From: Deferribacteraceae bacterium UBA6793
GTDB lineage: Bacteria > Chrysiogenota > Deferribacteres > Deferribacterales > Geovibrionaceae
Reading direction: 5' to 3'
DNA length: 64,000 nucleotides
Assembly: GCA_002452405.1 (NCBI GenBank)
Contig: DKFP01000004.1
Span: forward strand, 248,001-312,000
Part shown: positions 52,601 through 61,077 of the stretch, one piece after another
Numbering within the stretch: position 1 is the first letter of the stretch
Layout of the letters: each line of letters opens with the position of its first letter
Translations under genes and position numbers: made by a program
Notes under the pieces: model-generated
Database searches by the model: none
The model's input: only the letters and a program-made list of their open reading frames with translations
Told to the model about the DNA's origin: nothing

Positions 52601-52883
52601 TTGATATATCTTCAAACATCCGCGATTCATACTTGTCCATTTCACTGAATTTTTCCGATTCGATATAAAGATGCAGATAATTGCTGACCTCGCTGATCCT
52701 TATGCGGATAAACCGATAGATATCCGCTTTGTTTTTGATATTATCCATGCAGCTTTTCAGATAGATCATGTGTCGCCGCTCATAACTGTGGGCTGCGAAA
52801 ATGACTGTAAATCCGGCAAACCCGAAAATCAGAAAAAAGATGAAAAACAGAAAGTAACGTTTGGGTTTATATAAATTGATCAT
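49686..52883 (-). CDS. Multi-PAS hybrid-type sensor histidine kinase with HPt domain
   Basis: Membrane sensor kinase of 1065 residues. TM1 near 10-30, a periplasmic helical region to about 225, TM2 near 228-252, a coiled coil, then three PAS/PAC units (about 305-430, 470-590, 595-715; e.g. IKYASPSMDSVIGF and IEYANPMFEKVTGY). The kinase core has the phospho-His in NISHEIRTPLNSIIGF near 721, the N box SNLLSNAVKF and G boxes DTGIGI and GGAGLGLSI. A C-terminal HPt domain has its His near 1005 (DLIHSVRSAAGNLRI). There is no receiver in the protein; the next gene supplies one. The first gene of the operon, a ModA-like lipoprotein, ends five bases upstream. Confidence 0.92.
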   Translation of the reverse strand: MINLYKPKRYFLFFIFFLIFGFAGFTVIFAAHSYERRHMIYLKSCMDNIKNKADIYRFIRIRISEVSNYLHLYIESEKFSEMDKYESRMFEDISSIDNELGVLDNGGMLVEKLPVSSSQFDKYTFDYSYTRTDKKSYDMRIIDMRAKLEELRLIVQSYRSHLINRMSAEKTSDFELILSSDQEMRVRTKEIDNFFTSFQMISNDAYISALSDIKLMNDYIASESRHFAVINLWLCVLFGTGLFVYGLLMAYVIWKVLKEASRARRDYDDLFINFDTKLKSRTTELFSRLDDIIISESNFKEKYEYISTILNSLECSFYVIDAKSYEIVYANRYASNGDNILNMTCHAVTHQMLLPCSGKEHPCPLQMVRDTRGPVTVEHIHTQPDGTDKYFEIRAYPVFNETGEVVQMIEISVDVSDWKKTEQFLINQQRSLEEKIADYSRIANEQSRMRQNAESLLEDNEKRFRQLIENITDIIIVLDENGRIKYASPSMDSVIGFSSEHIRGKFLEDIIPDMDREAFSVWIREVADEGIGQKSGEFRLVKRGGETITAEAVAVNMCENPSIGGIVLNIRDTSARKNAEQEMNKLALVMEQSPVSILITDTDGVIEYANPMFEKVTGYGIAEAIGKKPSILKWDDSNPQLFTELWQTISSGRIWRGTFTNKKKNGEKYIESAVIAPICGNSGEIINYVAIKEDITELLQARKRAEEASIAKSRFIANISHEIRTPLNSIIGFSDVLKITGLNEKQRGYLATVRSSAETLLDIFNGIMDLADVNSEEFSIDSQVVNVDVLADTVNKVHRKSAENKNISFLSYVDAGIPKKLKGDSFRIGQAASNLLSNAVKFTEPGGQIEFNILKKAETDKTVSVQFEVKDTGIGISQEKLSIIFDSFVQGDNTVTRRFGGAGLGLSIAKNILKKFGSDINVETKEGAGSTFSFVIEFEKSETEERPTVVPEVCFSFDELALQIGLAPNVVVSLLTGFCEESSSDLKKAAEELSGGNIRNARDLIHSVRSAAGNLRINVLTEKLKNADEFAKKNNTLYVKELIKEIIDILTLIKNETLKRGQHGL

Positions 52884-52888
52884 AATTT

Positions 52889-53668
52889 CTATTTCTCGAT
52901 TCCGAATTTATAAAACACCTGTCTTCCCCTGTCTGAAGCCGCAAACCGCAGAAATCCGGCGGCGCACTCTTTCTCACGTGAAAACTTCAGAAGCCCTGCC
53001 TTAACCGTAACTCGCCTGAAAAACGGTGAATCAATGGGGATAGCCTGAGTTCCTTTGGAATCGGGACTGTACTTCAGAGACATCCAGTCCACAGCGAGAT
53101 CTGCATCGTTATCCGCAACCGATCTCAAAAGCTGCTTTGAGTCGGAAGCCAGCCCTATGGCATTTTCGAAAACGTCCTTCAGAATACCCGCCTTCTGTAA
53201 TGCAATATGTGTCTCTTCACCTGCACCGCTTGTCAGCGCAGAGCCAATGACGCTTCTTATTCCGCTTTCTGTGAGCCAGTGCAGTTTTCCGTCTATTTTA
53301 AGGGGGTTGCCGTAACTTACAAAATAGGCAAGTCTGTCGCCACCAAGGGAATAATTCTCCGTAACGATGCCGCTCTCCCTCAGCCTGTCAACAACGTCAC
53401 CAACGGATGAAAAAATAATATCCCCCTTTTTATTAACCTGCACAGCGCGCATCTGGTGTGCGCTCCCGCCTGTAAGTATGTCTATACCGCATCCGCTTTC
53501 GTTTTCATACGCTGCGGCAAGCTCACCGACGGCATTTGAAAGCGCGGCAGAAGAATAAACAAGAATATTTTTTTTCCCGCTATCCTGTAAAAAAGGCGGC
53601 GTTTCGGGGCTGCACCCGAACGAGAATGAACAGAAGGCGGCGAGAAAAATAAAAACGATAAATCTCAT
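52889..53668 (-). CDS. ModA-like periplasmic binding lipoprotein
   Basis: Protein of 259 residues with a lipoprotein signal (FIFLAAFCSFSFGC, Cys near 19). The domain matches molybdate/tungstate-type binding proteins (ILVYSSAALSNAVGELAAAYENESG, GDIIFSSVGDVVDRL, FVSYGNPL, IGLASDSKQLLRSVADNDADLAVDW). No ModBC permease is near; instead it is directly followed by the sensor kinase, so it may serve as the sensor's ligand-binding subunit. Confidence 0.85.
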   Translation of the reverse strand: MRFIVFIFLAAFCSFSFGCSPETPPFLQDSGKKNILVYSSAALSNAVGELAAAYENESGCGIDILTGGSAHQMRAVQVNKKGDIIFSSVGDVVDRLRESGIVTENYSLGGDRLAYFVSYGNPLKIDGKLHWLTESGIRSVIGSALTSGAGEETHIALQKAGILKDVFENAIGLASDSKQLLRSVADNDADLAVDWMSLKYSPDSKGTQAIPIDSPFFRRVTVKAGLLKFSREKECAAGFLRFAASDRGRQVFYKFGIEK

Positions 53669-53822
53669 CCTATCCCCGAAAAGTATGATTTTTTAAGTTT
53701 ACACTAAAAACCATTCATGCGAAAGTTTATTTGACTGCCAGCCCGAACATTAACTCCATATTTGCCTTGCACATATTATTAAACAGAGGTACCCTCATAA
53801 AAATACCTTTTAAGGGTGATTT

Positions 53823-54935
53823 ATGAGAAAAATTATTATCTTTTTTGCACTAATGCTCAGTTTCTTTGTGTTTGCAGCCGACATGCCGGAAGACTTTGAA
53901 CGCAATGCAACAGGTACTCCGGAACTACTTCAAAAAGGAGCACAAAAACACTGGTGCCCCATCTGCGGCATGAATCTGCCGATGTATTACAAAACAAATT
54001 TCGCTGTTAAGCTGAAAAACGGAGAGGCGAAACAATACTGTTCCATACGCTGTTTTGCCGATGATTACGGCAACATATCAGAGAATATTAAAGAAATTCT
54101 TGTGATGGATGCCGCAAAAGAAAAGTTTACAAATGCTAAAAAAGCCCACTATGTCATGGGCAGCTCCGCTCCGGGAACAATGACCGCCGTCAGCAAATAC
54201 GGATTTGCCGCCCTTGCCGACGCACAGGCTTTCCAGAAAAAATACGGCGGCGAAATCGTTAGCTATGATGCGGCACTTAAAGCCACTCAGGATTCCATGC
54301 AAGCTGATAAAAATGCCTCCGCTGAAAAGAAACAGAAAATGGTATACCCCATGGGGGAAAAAATATACAAAAGTGTATGCAAACCTATAGATCCTTCCTC
54401 TTTCGAGCAGATAAACAGCATGAAGGCATATATAAAAGATAACGCTGTCTGCGGCGAGCTTAAAGAGGGTCAGCTTCAGGCTGTCTCACTTTATCTCTGG
54501 GAAGTTCTCAGAAAGGCCGCCGAGGGATATTCCACGATATCTGTTCCTGAAGGAACAAAATGCCCCGTCTGCGGCATGTTCGTTGCGAAATATCCCAAAT
54601 GGGCTGCTCAGATAACCTATAAAGATGCGAAAGGTGCCGAGAACTCTGTTTACTTCGACGGTGTGAAAGACCTCGTAAAATTCTGGCAGAAACCGGCAAA
54701 ATGGGGAAAATACAATAAGATAACCATCACGAAGATACTTGTGAGCGACTATTACAGCTCGAAAGCAATTGACGGAAAAACAGCCTATTATGTTATAGGT
54801 TCCGACATGTACGGTCCCATGAGCAGTGAGCTTATCCCCTTCGAATCCGAACAGAACGCGAAAACTTTCATGACAGACCACAACGGAAAATCCATAGTGA
54901 AGTTTTCTGAAATCACTCAGGCTATGCTTAAATGA
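53823..54935 (+). CDS. Periplasmic protein with two NosL domains
   Basis: Protein of 370 residues with a Sec signal (IIIFFALMLSFFVFAAD). Two NosL-like domains: one near 38-155 with HWCPICGMNLPMYYKTNFAV and a YCSIRCFADDYG segment, and one near 240-370 with TKCPVCGMFVAKYPKWAAQI. A middle piece (YPMGEKIYKSVCKP, KDNAVCGELKEGQLQAVSLYLW) looks like a cytochrome-c-type helix fold but lacks CxxCH. NosL binds Cu(I) and helps assemble nitrous oxide reductase; here no nosZ is nearby. Heads a five-gene operon whose members overlap by four bases. Confidence 0.85.
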   Translation: MRKIIIFFALMLSFFVFAADMPEDFERNATGTPELLQKGAQKHWCPICGMNLPMYYKTNFAVKLKNGEAKQYCSIRCFADDYGNISENIKEILVMDAAKEKFTNAKKAHYVMGSSAPGTMTAVSKYGFAALADAQAFQKKYGGEIVSYDAALKATQDSMQADKNASAEKKQKMVYPMGEKIYKSVCKPIDPSSFEQINSMKAYIKDNAVCGELKEGQLQAVSLYLWEVLRKAAEGYSTISVPEGTKCPVCGMFVAKYPKWAAQITYKDAKGAENSVYFDGVKDLVKFWQKPAKWGKYNKITITKILVSDYYSSKAIDGKTAYYVIGSDMYGPMSSELIPFESEQNAKTFMTDHNGKSIVKFSEITQAMLK

Positions 54936-55177
54936 CGTTAAGAAGCGTAAAGTTTCTTATATTTATACTGGTATTGACGGCGGCAACGGCGGCGCAGATA
55001 TTTTTCTTCGCCGCTTTCCGCTCACCCTCCGCAGAAGATATCGCAGTACGGTCGGCTTTTGTCCGGCTGACGGGAATATCCCATCCTGCTCTGTTCTGCG
55101 AATACAGGAGAAGTTCCGCGCCTTATGCGCCTGCCGCTTTTGACTCCGACATAAGAACTGCGGTGTACGGAAGATGA
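54932..55177 (+). CDS. Small membrane-anchored protein in NosL/ABC operon
   Basis: Protein of 81 residues with a single N-terminal membrane segment (FLIFILVLTAATAAQIFFFAAF) and a short periplasmic part with one Cys (HPALFCEYRR). ATGA overlaps join it to both neighbours, so it is very likely translated. No family recognised; its place in the operon suggests a small accessory subunit of the transporter. Confidence 0.7.
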   Translation: MTLRSVKFLIFILVLTAATAAQIFFFAAFRSPSAEDIAVRSAFVRLTGISHPALFCEYRRSSAPYAPAAFDSDIRTAVYGR

Positions 55178-56346
55178 AAGCCGGACTTTTCGAATTCGCC
55201 CTCTGCTCAATGTCGGGCAGACGGTCAAAATTCATCTTCGTGTACATCATCCTCACTCTTCTGATGCTGCTGTGCTTCTCAGTTTTTTTCGTGACAGCCT
55301 CCCTGCGCGCCGAAAGCTCATACGGAAGCGACGCGGTTCCGGATATAACCGTTACCATGAACAAAGGCGGACGGAATGAACTGATAAGCACATCGAGAGC
55401 CGATGATATCATCCTCATACCAGGCGTTTCATATGCAGAACCTGTATATTTCGGACTGTATTCTTTCAACTATCTTAAAACCAACCTGACCATAGTCGGT
55501 ATAGACCCGTTCGCACAGCAACATTCACAGGCTTTTGAAAAAGCGGTTATGCAACATAGAAATATACTTACACAGGAACGCTGGATGATAACCGGAGATA
55601 AGCTGGCGGGGACCCTGAAAGCTATTTATAACAAAGATACGTTCAGTTTCGCAAAACCGGACGGCACATATCTGGAACTGCCCATTGCCGGAACCTTCTT
55701 CCCGCAGTCGCAGCTTATGTCTGCATCAACAGTGCTGACAGACGTCGAATCGGCTAAGGAAATACTTGGCATACCGGACGGAAAGGCTGTGCAGATATCA
55801 GTTTATGTTGGCAACTCAGAAGAAACGGACACCATTGCGCAAAAACTGTCCGTGATGTTCCCCGATACGGAAGTGACCACAAAAGAGGTGCAGCTGGCAG
55901 CTGTTTCAAACCTTTTCGACTTCAATTCCGGTATATTTCTGATGGTTTTCTCAATAAGTCTGTTCACGTTTTTCATCATCGTGTTCGACAGAGCTTCAGG
56001 ACTGAATATGGAGGAACGCAGAGAAATAGCCGTTCTGAAAGCAGTGGGCTATACACCTTCCGACATAATCAGGGTGCGGTTCTACGAGACATTAATAACC
56101 GCTGTCGCAGCATTCGCAACAGCACTGCCACTGGCTCTTTTCTATATACACACCGCGCAGGCTCCGCTGATGAAGTCTATCTTTATCGGATACTCATATA
56201 TGCGTCCCGATTTTATTCTGCCGTTCGTTTTCCCGGCGAAAGAGATCGTTCTCACCTTCATGGCGACCATTCCCGTATACGCCGCCGCGGTTATCATACC
56301 TGCCTGGCGGGCATCGGTAACGGATGCGCAGGAGAGTCTGAGATGA
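55174..56346 (+). CDS. FtsX-like ABC transporter permease
   Basis: Protein of 390 residues with the MacB/LolC-type layout: TM1 near 26-46 (LTLLMLLCFSVFFVTAS), a large periplasmic domain to about 245, then three membrane helices (GIFLMVFSISLFTFFIIV and two later). The FtsX motif MEERREIAVLKAVGYTPSDI near 280-300 is the contact to the ATPase. Works with the next gene as a mechanotransmission ABC system or exporter. Confidence 0.9.
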   Translation: MKAGLFEFALCSMSGRRSKFIFVYIILTLLMLLCFSVFFVTASLRAESSYGSDAVPDITVTMNKGGRNELISTSRADDIILIPGVSYAEPVYFGLYSFNYLKTNLTIVGIDPFAQQHSQAFEKAVMQHRNILTQERWMITGDKLAGTLKAIYNKDTFSFAKPDGTYLELPIAGTFFPQSQLMSASTVLTDVESAKEILGIPDGKAVQISVYVGNSEETDTIAQKLSVMFPDTEVTTKEVQLAAVSNLFDFNSGIFLMVFSISLFTFFIIVFDRASGLNMEERREIAVLKAVGYTPSDIIRVRFYETLITAVAAFATALPLALFYIHTAQAPLMKSIFIGYSYMRPDFILPFVFPAKEIVLTFMATIPVYAAAVIIPAWRASVTDAQESLR

Positions 56347-56984
56347 TAAAATTCATATCCGTTACAAAAAGATATAAAGATTCAGTACCGGTTGAGGATT
56401 TCAGTATGGAGATTTCAGCCGGAGAAACAGCCATACTCAGCGGGCGCAGCGGAAGCGGTAAAACGACCATTCTGGCTCTCGCGGCGGCTCTGACACGCCC
56501 GACATCCGGCAGCATTGAGGTGAACGGGAAGCAGACGGCAAAACTCCCGGAAGAGTTTGCATCGCTCTTCCGCAGGGAATCCGTCGGCATAATCTTCCAA
56601 AACTATAACCTTATGCCAAACCTGTCTACACTCGATAACGTCACACTGCCACTTCTGCCGACGAAAACACCTTTCAGGCAACAGCGCGAACGTGCATTTG
56701 AGCTCATGGAAAAACTCGGCATAGATAACAAAGCAAAAATAGCCGCAGGCAGACTGTCCGGCGGGGAACAGCAACGGGCTTCCATCGCAAGGGCACTTAT
56801 AAACAATCCGCCGATTGTGCTGGCGGACGAACCGACATCAAACCTGGATGCAAAACTGACTGATAAGCTGCTGGAAATCTTTGCCGGAATAAAGGCGGAA
56901 GGCAGAACTCTGCTTATAGCCACCCACGATAAAGCAATAACGGAAAGCGGCATAGCGGACAAAATAATACGGACTGAAAAATGA
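56343..56984 (+). CDS. ABC transporter ATPase, LolD/MacB type
   Basis: Protein of 213 residues. Walker A GRSGSGKTT near 35, Q-loop IIFQNYNLMPNLS (a LolD/FtsE/MacB-type sequence), signature LSGGEQQRASIARAL, Walker B IVLADEPTSNLD and the H-loop THD. It energises the FtsX-like permease. Four-base overlaps on both sides. Confidence 0.93.
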   Translation: MIKFISVTKRYKDSVPVEDFSMEISAGETAILSGRSGSGKTTILALAAALTRPTSGSIEVNGKQTAKLPEEFASLFRRESVGIIFQNYNLMPNLSTLDNVTLPLLPTKTPFRQQRERAFELMEKLGIDNKAKIAAGRLSGGEQQRASIARALINNPPIVLADEPTSNLDAKLTDKLLEIFAGIKAEGRTLLIATHDKAITESGIADKIIRTEK

Positions 56985-57934
56985 GTTTTCTGATACCCGA
57001 TATCTTCATCCAGATAATCCTTTATGCAATTCTGACCTTTTTTTTCTGCATAAGTCTTTACGTCAGCGTGCGGGTCATCATTCTCTGGAATTTTTCAGAT
57101 ACTTCCGAAAAACAGTACCTTCTTGAAAAACAAACCTACCTTGTTTCAGTCATCATGAAATATGCATTTGCTGTCAATATTCCTGCGTTCCTCATTTTCA
57201 TATACGCCAACGACAAGCTGTCATCATATCTGACCGGTGCCATGTGCGCAGCAGGAGTTCTGAATGCAACTATATACGGCAAATATCTGATTATATTTAA
57301 AATAGTTAATCTTTACCTGTCGGTCGTTTGGCTAACGGTTAACCATTTCGACAGCCGCCATGAAACCATGCCCTACACAGCTGTTAAATTCAGAATGATT
57401 CCTCTGCTGTTCACCACTTTCGGCATAGAATGTACGCTGTTCATATTACATTTCGCATCAATAGACCCCGCCGTACCCGTGAGCTGCTGCAATGTTATCT
57501 TTGCAGACGACACTTCCGTTCTCAGAACGTTCTTTTCAGAGCACGCTGTAAGTCTCTTCGCGGCAGCCTTCATTCTGACATCCGCTGCCTTTCTGTTGAA
57601 ACGCCCGGTGCTTCATGGTACGGCAAACGTACTTTATGCCATAGCGGGAATAGCCGTTCTGATATACGGTGTTTCGCCGTATATATATGAACTGCCAACG
57701 CACAAATGCCCCTTCTGCATACTGCAAAGCGGCTATGGATATACGGGATACTGGTTTTATATTACGCTTTTCGGCGGAACGGCATCGGGAATTGCGGCAG
57801 GTGTGCAGACGCTTATAAGCGGAACCGCACCCAAAAGGATGGTGAATGTAAGCATGGCGCTGAACTGTGCGTATCTTCTGCTTTGCGCGTGGTATCCGGT
57901 AAGCTACTTCCTTACGAACAGAACATGGCTTTGA
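56981..57934 (+). CDS. Polytopic membrane protein with CxxC motif
   Basis: Protein of 317 residues with about eight membrane helices. Conserved-looking cysteines are SCCN near 168 and HKCPFCILQSG near 240-250, a CPFC redox or metal motif facing one side of the membrane. The pattern resembles DsbB/VKOR-like quinone-linked thiol proteins only loosely. It is the last gene of the NosL/ABC operon, so a role in metal or thiol chemistry is plausible. No family recognised with certainty. Confidence 0.65.
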   Translation: MSFLIPDIFIQIILYAILTFFFCISLYVSVRVIILWNFSDTSEKQYLLEKQTYLVSVIMKYAFAVNIPAFLIFIYANDKLSSYLTGAMCAAGVLNATIYGKYLIIFKIVNLYLSVVWLTVNHFDSRHETMPYTAVKFRMIPLLFTTFGIECTLFILHFASIDPAVPVSCCNVIFADDTSVLRTFFSEHAVSLFAAAFILTSAAFLLKRPVLHGTANVLYAIAGIAVLIYGVSPYIYELPTHKCPFCILQSGYGYTGYWFYITLFGGTASGIAAGVQTLISGTAPKRMVNVSMALNCAYLLLCAWYPVSYFLTNRTWL

Positions 57935-57943
57935 GCTGACTTA

Positions 57944-58525
57944 TTATATCAGTCCCGTATTATACGCAAATTGAACGAGTGATGCTGAATTGGCTATATT
58001 CAGCTTCTGGAGCATCTTATTACGATGGGTGTCCACAGTGTTCTTGCTGATGCAAAGCTGCTCTGCAATCTCTTTGCTGGTCTTTCCCAGCGCAATAAGT
58101 CGCAAAACCTCGCACTCTCTGTTTGTAAGTATCCCGGAGTAGTTATCCGGTATAAGCCCGTTAACTCCGGCAAATATCTTTTCAACACCCCGCTTGATGA
58201 GATCAACAGAGTCTTCGGCATAAACAAAATGGCATATTCCCAAAACAGAGTTGTAATAGTTGATATGTTTATTTTCTTTAGTTGTATGCAGAATAATTCT
58301 TTCAGGAGAATAGTTTGCAACAAGAGAATCAAGCAGATCAGTTCCATAATTACGCGAATAGATGTCGGCAATCACAAAATCAGGATCACTTTCTTTTATT
58401 TTATCAGACAGTTCCGATTGATCTGCAACAGTGTACACCTCTTTAACAGACCTAAGTTCCTGTAGCATTTTAGCCATGGATTCACGAACCAACGTTCCTC
58501 GACTGTATATGAGAACACAAGCCAT
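57944..58525 (-). CDS. NarL/LuxR-type response regulator
   Basis: Protein of 193 residues: receiver domain with the phospho-Asp in PDFVIADIYS near 54, and a LuxR-type HTH (LTNRECEVLRLIALGKTSKEIAEQLCISKNTVDTHRNKML, about 130-170). The receiver is short and lacks some usual acidic residues, so control may be atypical. No kinase gene is adjacent. It converges on the NosL operon with only nine bases between stops. Confidence 0.88.
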   Translation of the reverse strand: MACVLIYSRGTLVRESMAKMLQELRSVKEVYTVADQSELSDKIKESDPDFVIADIYSRNYGTDLLDSLVANYSPERIILHTTKENKHINYYNSVLGICHFVYAEDSVDLIKRGVEKIFAGVNGLIPDNYSGILTNRECEVLRLIALGKTSKEIAEQLCISKNTVDTHRNKMLQKLNIANSASLVQFAYNTGLI

Positions 58526-59143
58526 TATTTCTGCACCTTATAATTAAACACAGCGAAACTTTACTTCTATTAAACATAATTGTAAATACTGTGATTTATG
58601 TATTTTACTGATTCCACTAGCCTTTCGAGAATGACACCGCGGAATCAGAAATTTTAAAAACATACAAAATGCAAACTATTAGAATTTTCATAAAAATTTG
58701 CACGCAAACTTATCAATGTTAAAGTTATTGTAATACTGAGTATTCGCCATCTGATTTTCTGTTCATTATAAACTCTTCATACTTGGTACACATTTTGTAA
58801 CACTAAGACAAAATATCAATCAAAAATTATTATTACCTTAACACAAAATACACACATTAGCTAAAAAAATCAACTTCACAAATATTAAAAAACAGTTAAA
58901 AGTCCACATAACCAACAATGCAGCACAAGAAATCCAATGAGAGACCATGCAATCCGCACAGAAAATATCTAAGGTAAACTATTTTAACAACTATGATATC
59001 TTATAACACTGTCGCTTTATCTACTCTCAAAATATTTGCTTTACTTATACGAACGTTTCAGCTCCAGGGTTACCATGAATTTTGAAATGTTCAGATCCAT
59101 CATCGCAGGACTCTGAAACATGGTTCGCTAAACGAGAAAAAAC
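58526..59143. other. AT-rich intergenic region with an inverted repeat
   Basis: About 620 bases without a credible gene on either strand. It holds an eight-base inverted repeat CTGATTCC/GGAATCAG (58608-58615 with 58641-58648) and long AT stretches near 58680-58900. A 13-codon frame at about 59075 (MNFEMFRSIIAGL) is too short to support. It may contain the promoter of the NarL gene or a small RNA; nothing specific could be identified. Confidence 0.5.
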
Positions 59144-59914
59144 TTACGAACCTTTTATCATCTCAAGCAATTCTGAATGTACCCCGGCACACGAGGCCAA
59201 AATAAATTTCTCATAAAGGTCAGGAAACCCATCGCCATCAATTCCGGAAACAATGCATCCGGCTTCTGCTGCGATGACTGCACCACCCGCTATGTCCCAG
59301 GGGCTCAGATTAAATTCGTAATACCCGTCAAAAACACCCTTAGCCGTATAACAGAGGTCAAGAGCCGCGGAACCGGCTCTGCGTATTCCTCTGGAGTTTT
59401 TCAATACGCACGCTAATATATCTAATATATTATTCTCATCGCCTTCTGCAATACTATATGGAAATCCGGTTGCAATAAGACAGTCGATACTATTGATTTT
59501 GTCGGACGAATGTATCCTTCCGCCGTTAAGAAAAGCACCGCAACCTTTTTCTGCAATAAACATCTCGTTCAGTACAGGATTATACACAACACCGGCGAGC
59601 CCTTCGTTTCCGTTATAAACTCCTACTGATATACAGCAAAAAGGAAAACCATGAACAAAGTTAGTCGTCCCGTCAATAGGGTCGATATAAACAGCTTTTT
59701 TCTTTTCCGCTTTTTCTTTGCTGGTTTCTTCCGCAACAAAATCATATTCTCCGGATAAAAACGACAGTTCATTAAGAAGTATCTTCTCAACCTCCACATC
59801 ATACTGTGTGACAAGGTCAATTTTACCTTTATGCGAAACCTGTTTTGTACTGTTAAAACCTTTCAGCAGGTGAGCACCCGCTTTTAAAACAGCTTTTTCA
59901 ATCTTTGAAAGCAT
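59144..59914 (-). CDS. suhB: Inositol monophosphatase family protein
   Basis: Protein of 256 residues. Metal site motifs FVAEETSKE near 60, the signature DPIDGTTNFVHG near 80-91 and SPWDIAGGAVIAAEAG near 206-221 are complete. It dephosphorylates inositol phosphate or related sugar phosphates; SuhB also affects rRNA transcription in enterobacteria. ATG 59914 is used; an in-frame TTG at 59929 is less likely. Divergent from zapE. Confidence 0.9.
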   Translation of the reverse strand: MLSKIEKAVLKAGAHLLKGFNSTKQVSHKGKIDLVTQYDVEVEKILLNELSFLSGEYDFVAEETSKEKAEKKKAVYIDPIDGTTNFVHGFPFCCISVGVYNGNEGLAGVVYNPVLNEMFIAEKGCGAFLNGGRIHSSDKINSIDCLIATGFPYSIAEGDENNILDILACVLKNSRGIRRAGSAALDLCYTAKGVFDGYYEFNLSPWDIAGGAVIAAEAGCIVSGIDGDGFPDLYEKFILASCAGVHSELLEMIKGS

Positions 59915-59979
59915 TTGATTTTCTCTCAATTATTTTATATATTCATTCTGCTTATCGCGACCATCGGGAGAAATTATAC

Positions 59980-61047
59980 ATGATCAATACTGAAAAGTAC
60001 ATAGACTTGAACTCCATCAGCTTCGACATCTCTGTGGAACAGTGTTTTGAAAATCTCAGACCCCACCCTAAATTCTCCCGCTGCACATTTGAAAATTATA
60101 TCCCGGATGAAAACTACCCGTCCCAGTCACTGATAAAATCACTGCTCCAGAATACGCTGGAACAGATGAAACATTACACACCGGCGAAGCAGCTGAACGG
60201 TAAGTCACTTTTCGGGTTTCTAAAAGGTAAAAAGGCTGCAAACGGTTCTCAAAAACCCAACAATATCTACATCGATGGGAGCTACGGAATCGGCAAAACC
60301 CACCTTTTAAGCTCCTGCTACAACATATGTGAACGCGGCACAAAAGCATTCATGAGCTTCGGCGAGATGAACTACTATTTTCATTACCTCGGTGTAGAAA
60401 AATGCATAGAACATTTCTCAGGTCTAAACCTGCTGCTCATAGACGAATTTGAACTGGACGACCCGGCAATGACCCACATCATGGCAAAATTTTTCCGCGA
60501 AATTAACGAAAACACTTTAATAATAACCACTTCCAACACTCTGCCTAACGAGCTTGGCAAACTGCGGTTTCAAACCGACAATTTCACCAAACAGCTCGGA
60601 GAAATAGCCGGAAGTTTCGAAACAATTATAGTTGAGGGGGAAGATTACAGAAAACGAAACAAAATATGGATGAAAAACGTATCTGAAGACTGTTTTCTTG
60701 ACGCCTTTGCAATGTATACTCCGGAAAACAAGGCAAAATCAAAAATTTCATTCGATAATCTCATAAAACTACTGGAATCTATTCATCCGTTCCGCTATTT
60801 CGTCATACCGGAAGCCGTAGAAGCGATATTCATAGACGGGCTCACCCCGTTTCCGAACCTAAACAACGCGCTGCGTTTTAACCAGTTGATAGATCACTGC
60901 TATTACTATAATACGAAATTATTCATCAGAAGTCAGCACCAGCTTTCAGAGATTTTCCCGCCTGAGCTTATAGAATCCAGCTTCCAGAAAAAGCTGCTCA
61001 GATGCCTTTCAAGACTGGACGAACTGGCAGTATTCTTCAAACTCTAA
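59980..61047 (+). CDS. zapE: Cell division protein ZapE (AFG1-like ATPase)
   Basis: AAA-type P-loop ATPase of 355 residues. NNIYIDGSYGIGKTHLLSSCYN near 90-110 (Walker A GSYGIGKTH), LLLIDEFELDDPAM near 148 (Walker B), FREINENTLIITTSNTLPNEL near 170 and FTPF... later match the ZapE/AFG1 family. ZapE acts on the Z-ring in constriction. ATG 59980 follows GGGAGA; the longer frame from 59905 overlaps the divergent promoter region. Confidence 0.88.
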   Translation: MINTEKYIDLNSISFDISVEQCFENLRPHPKFSRCTFENYIPDENYPSQSLIKSLLQNTLEQMKHYTPAKQLNGKSLFGFLKGKKAANGSQKPNNIYIDGSYGIGKTHLLSSCYNICERGTKAFMSFGEMNYYFHYLGVEKCIEHFSGLNLLLIDEFELDDPAMTHIMAKFFREINENTLIITTSNTLPNELGKLRFQTDNFTKQLGEIAGSFETIIVEGEDYRKRNKIWMKNVSEDCFLDAFAMYTPENKAKSKISFDNLIKLLESIHPFRYFVIPEAVEAIFIDGLTPFPNLNNALRFNQLIDHCYYYNTKLFIRSQHQLSEIFPPELIESSFQKKLLRCLSRLDELAVFFKL

Positions 61048-61077
61048 AGAACGGGAGTCTTTGCGGGCAGAGTGACG

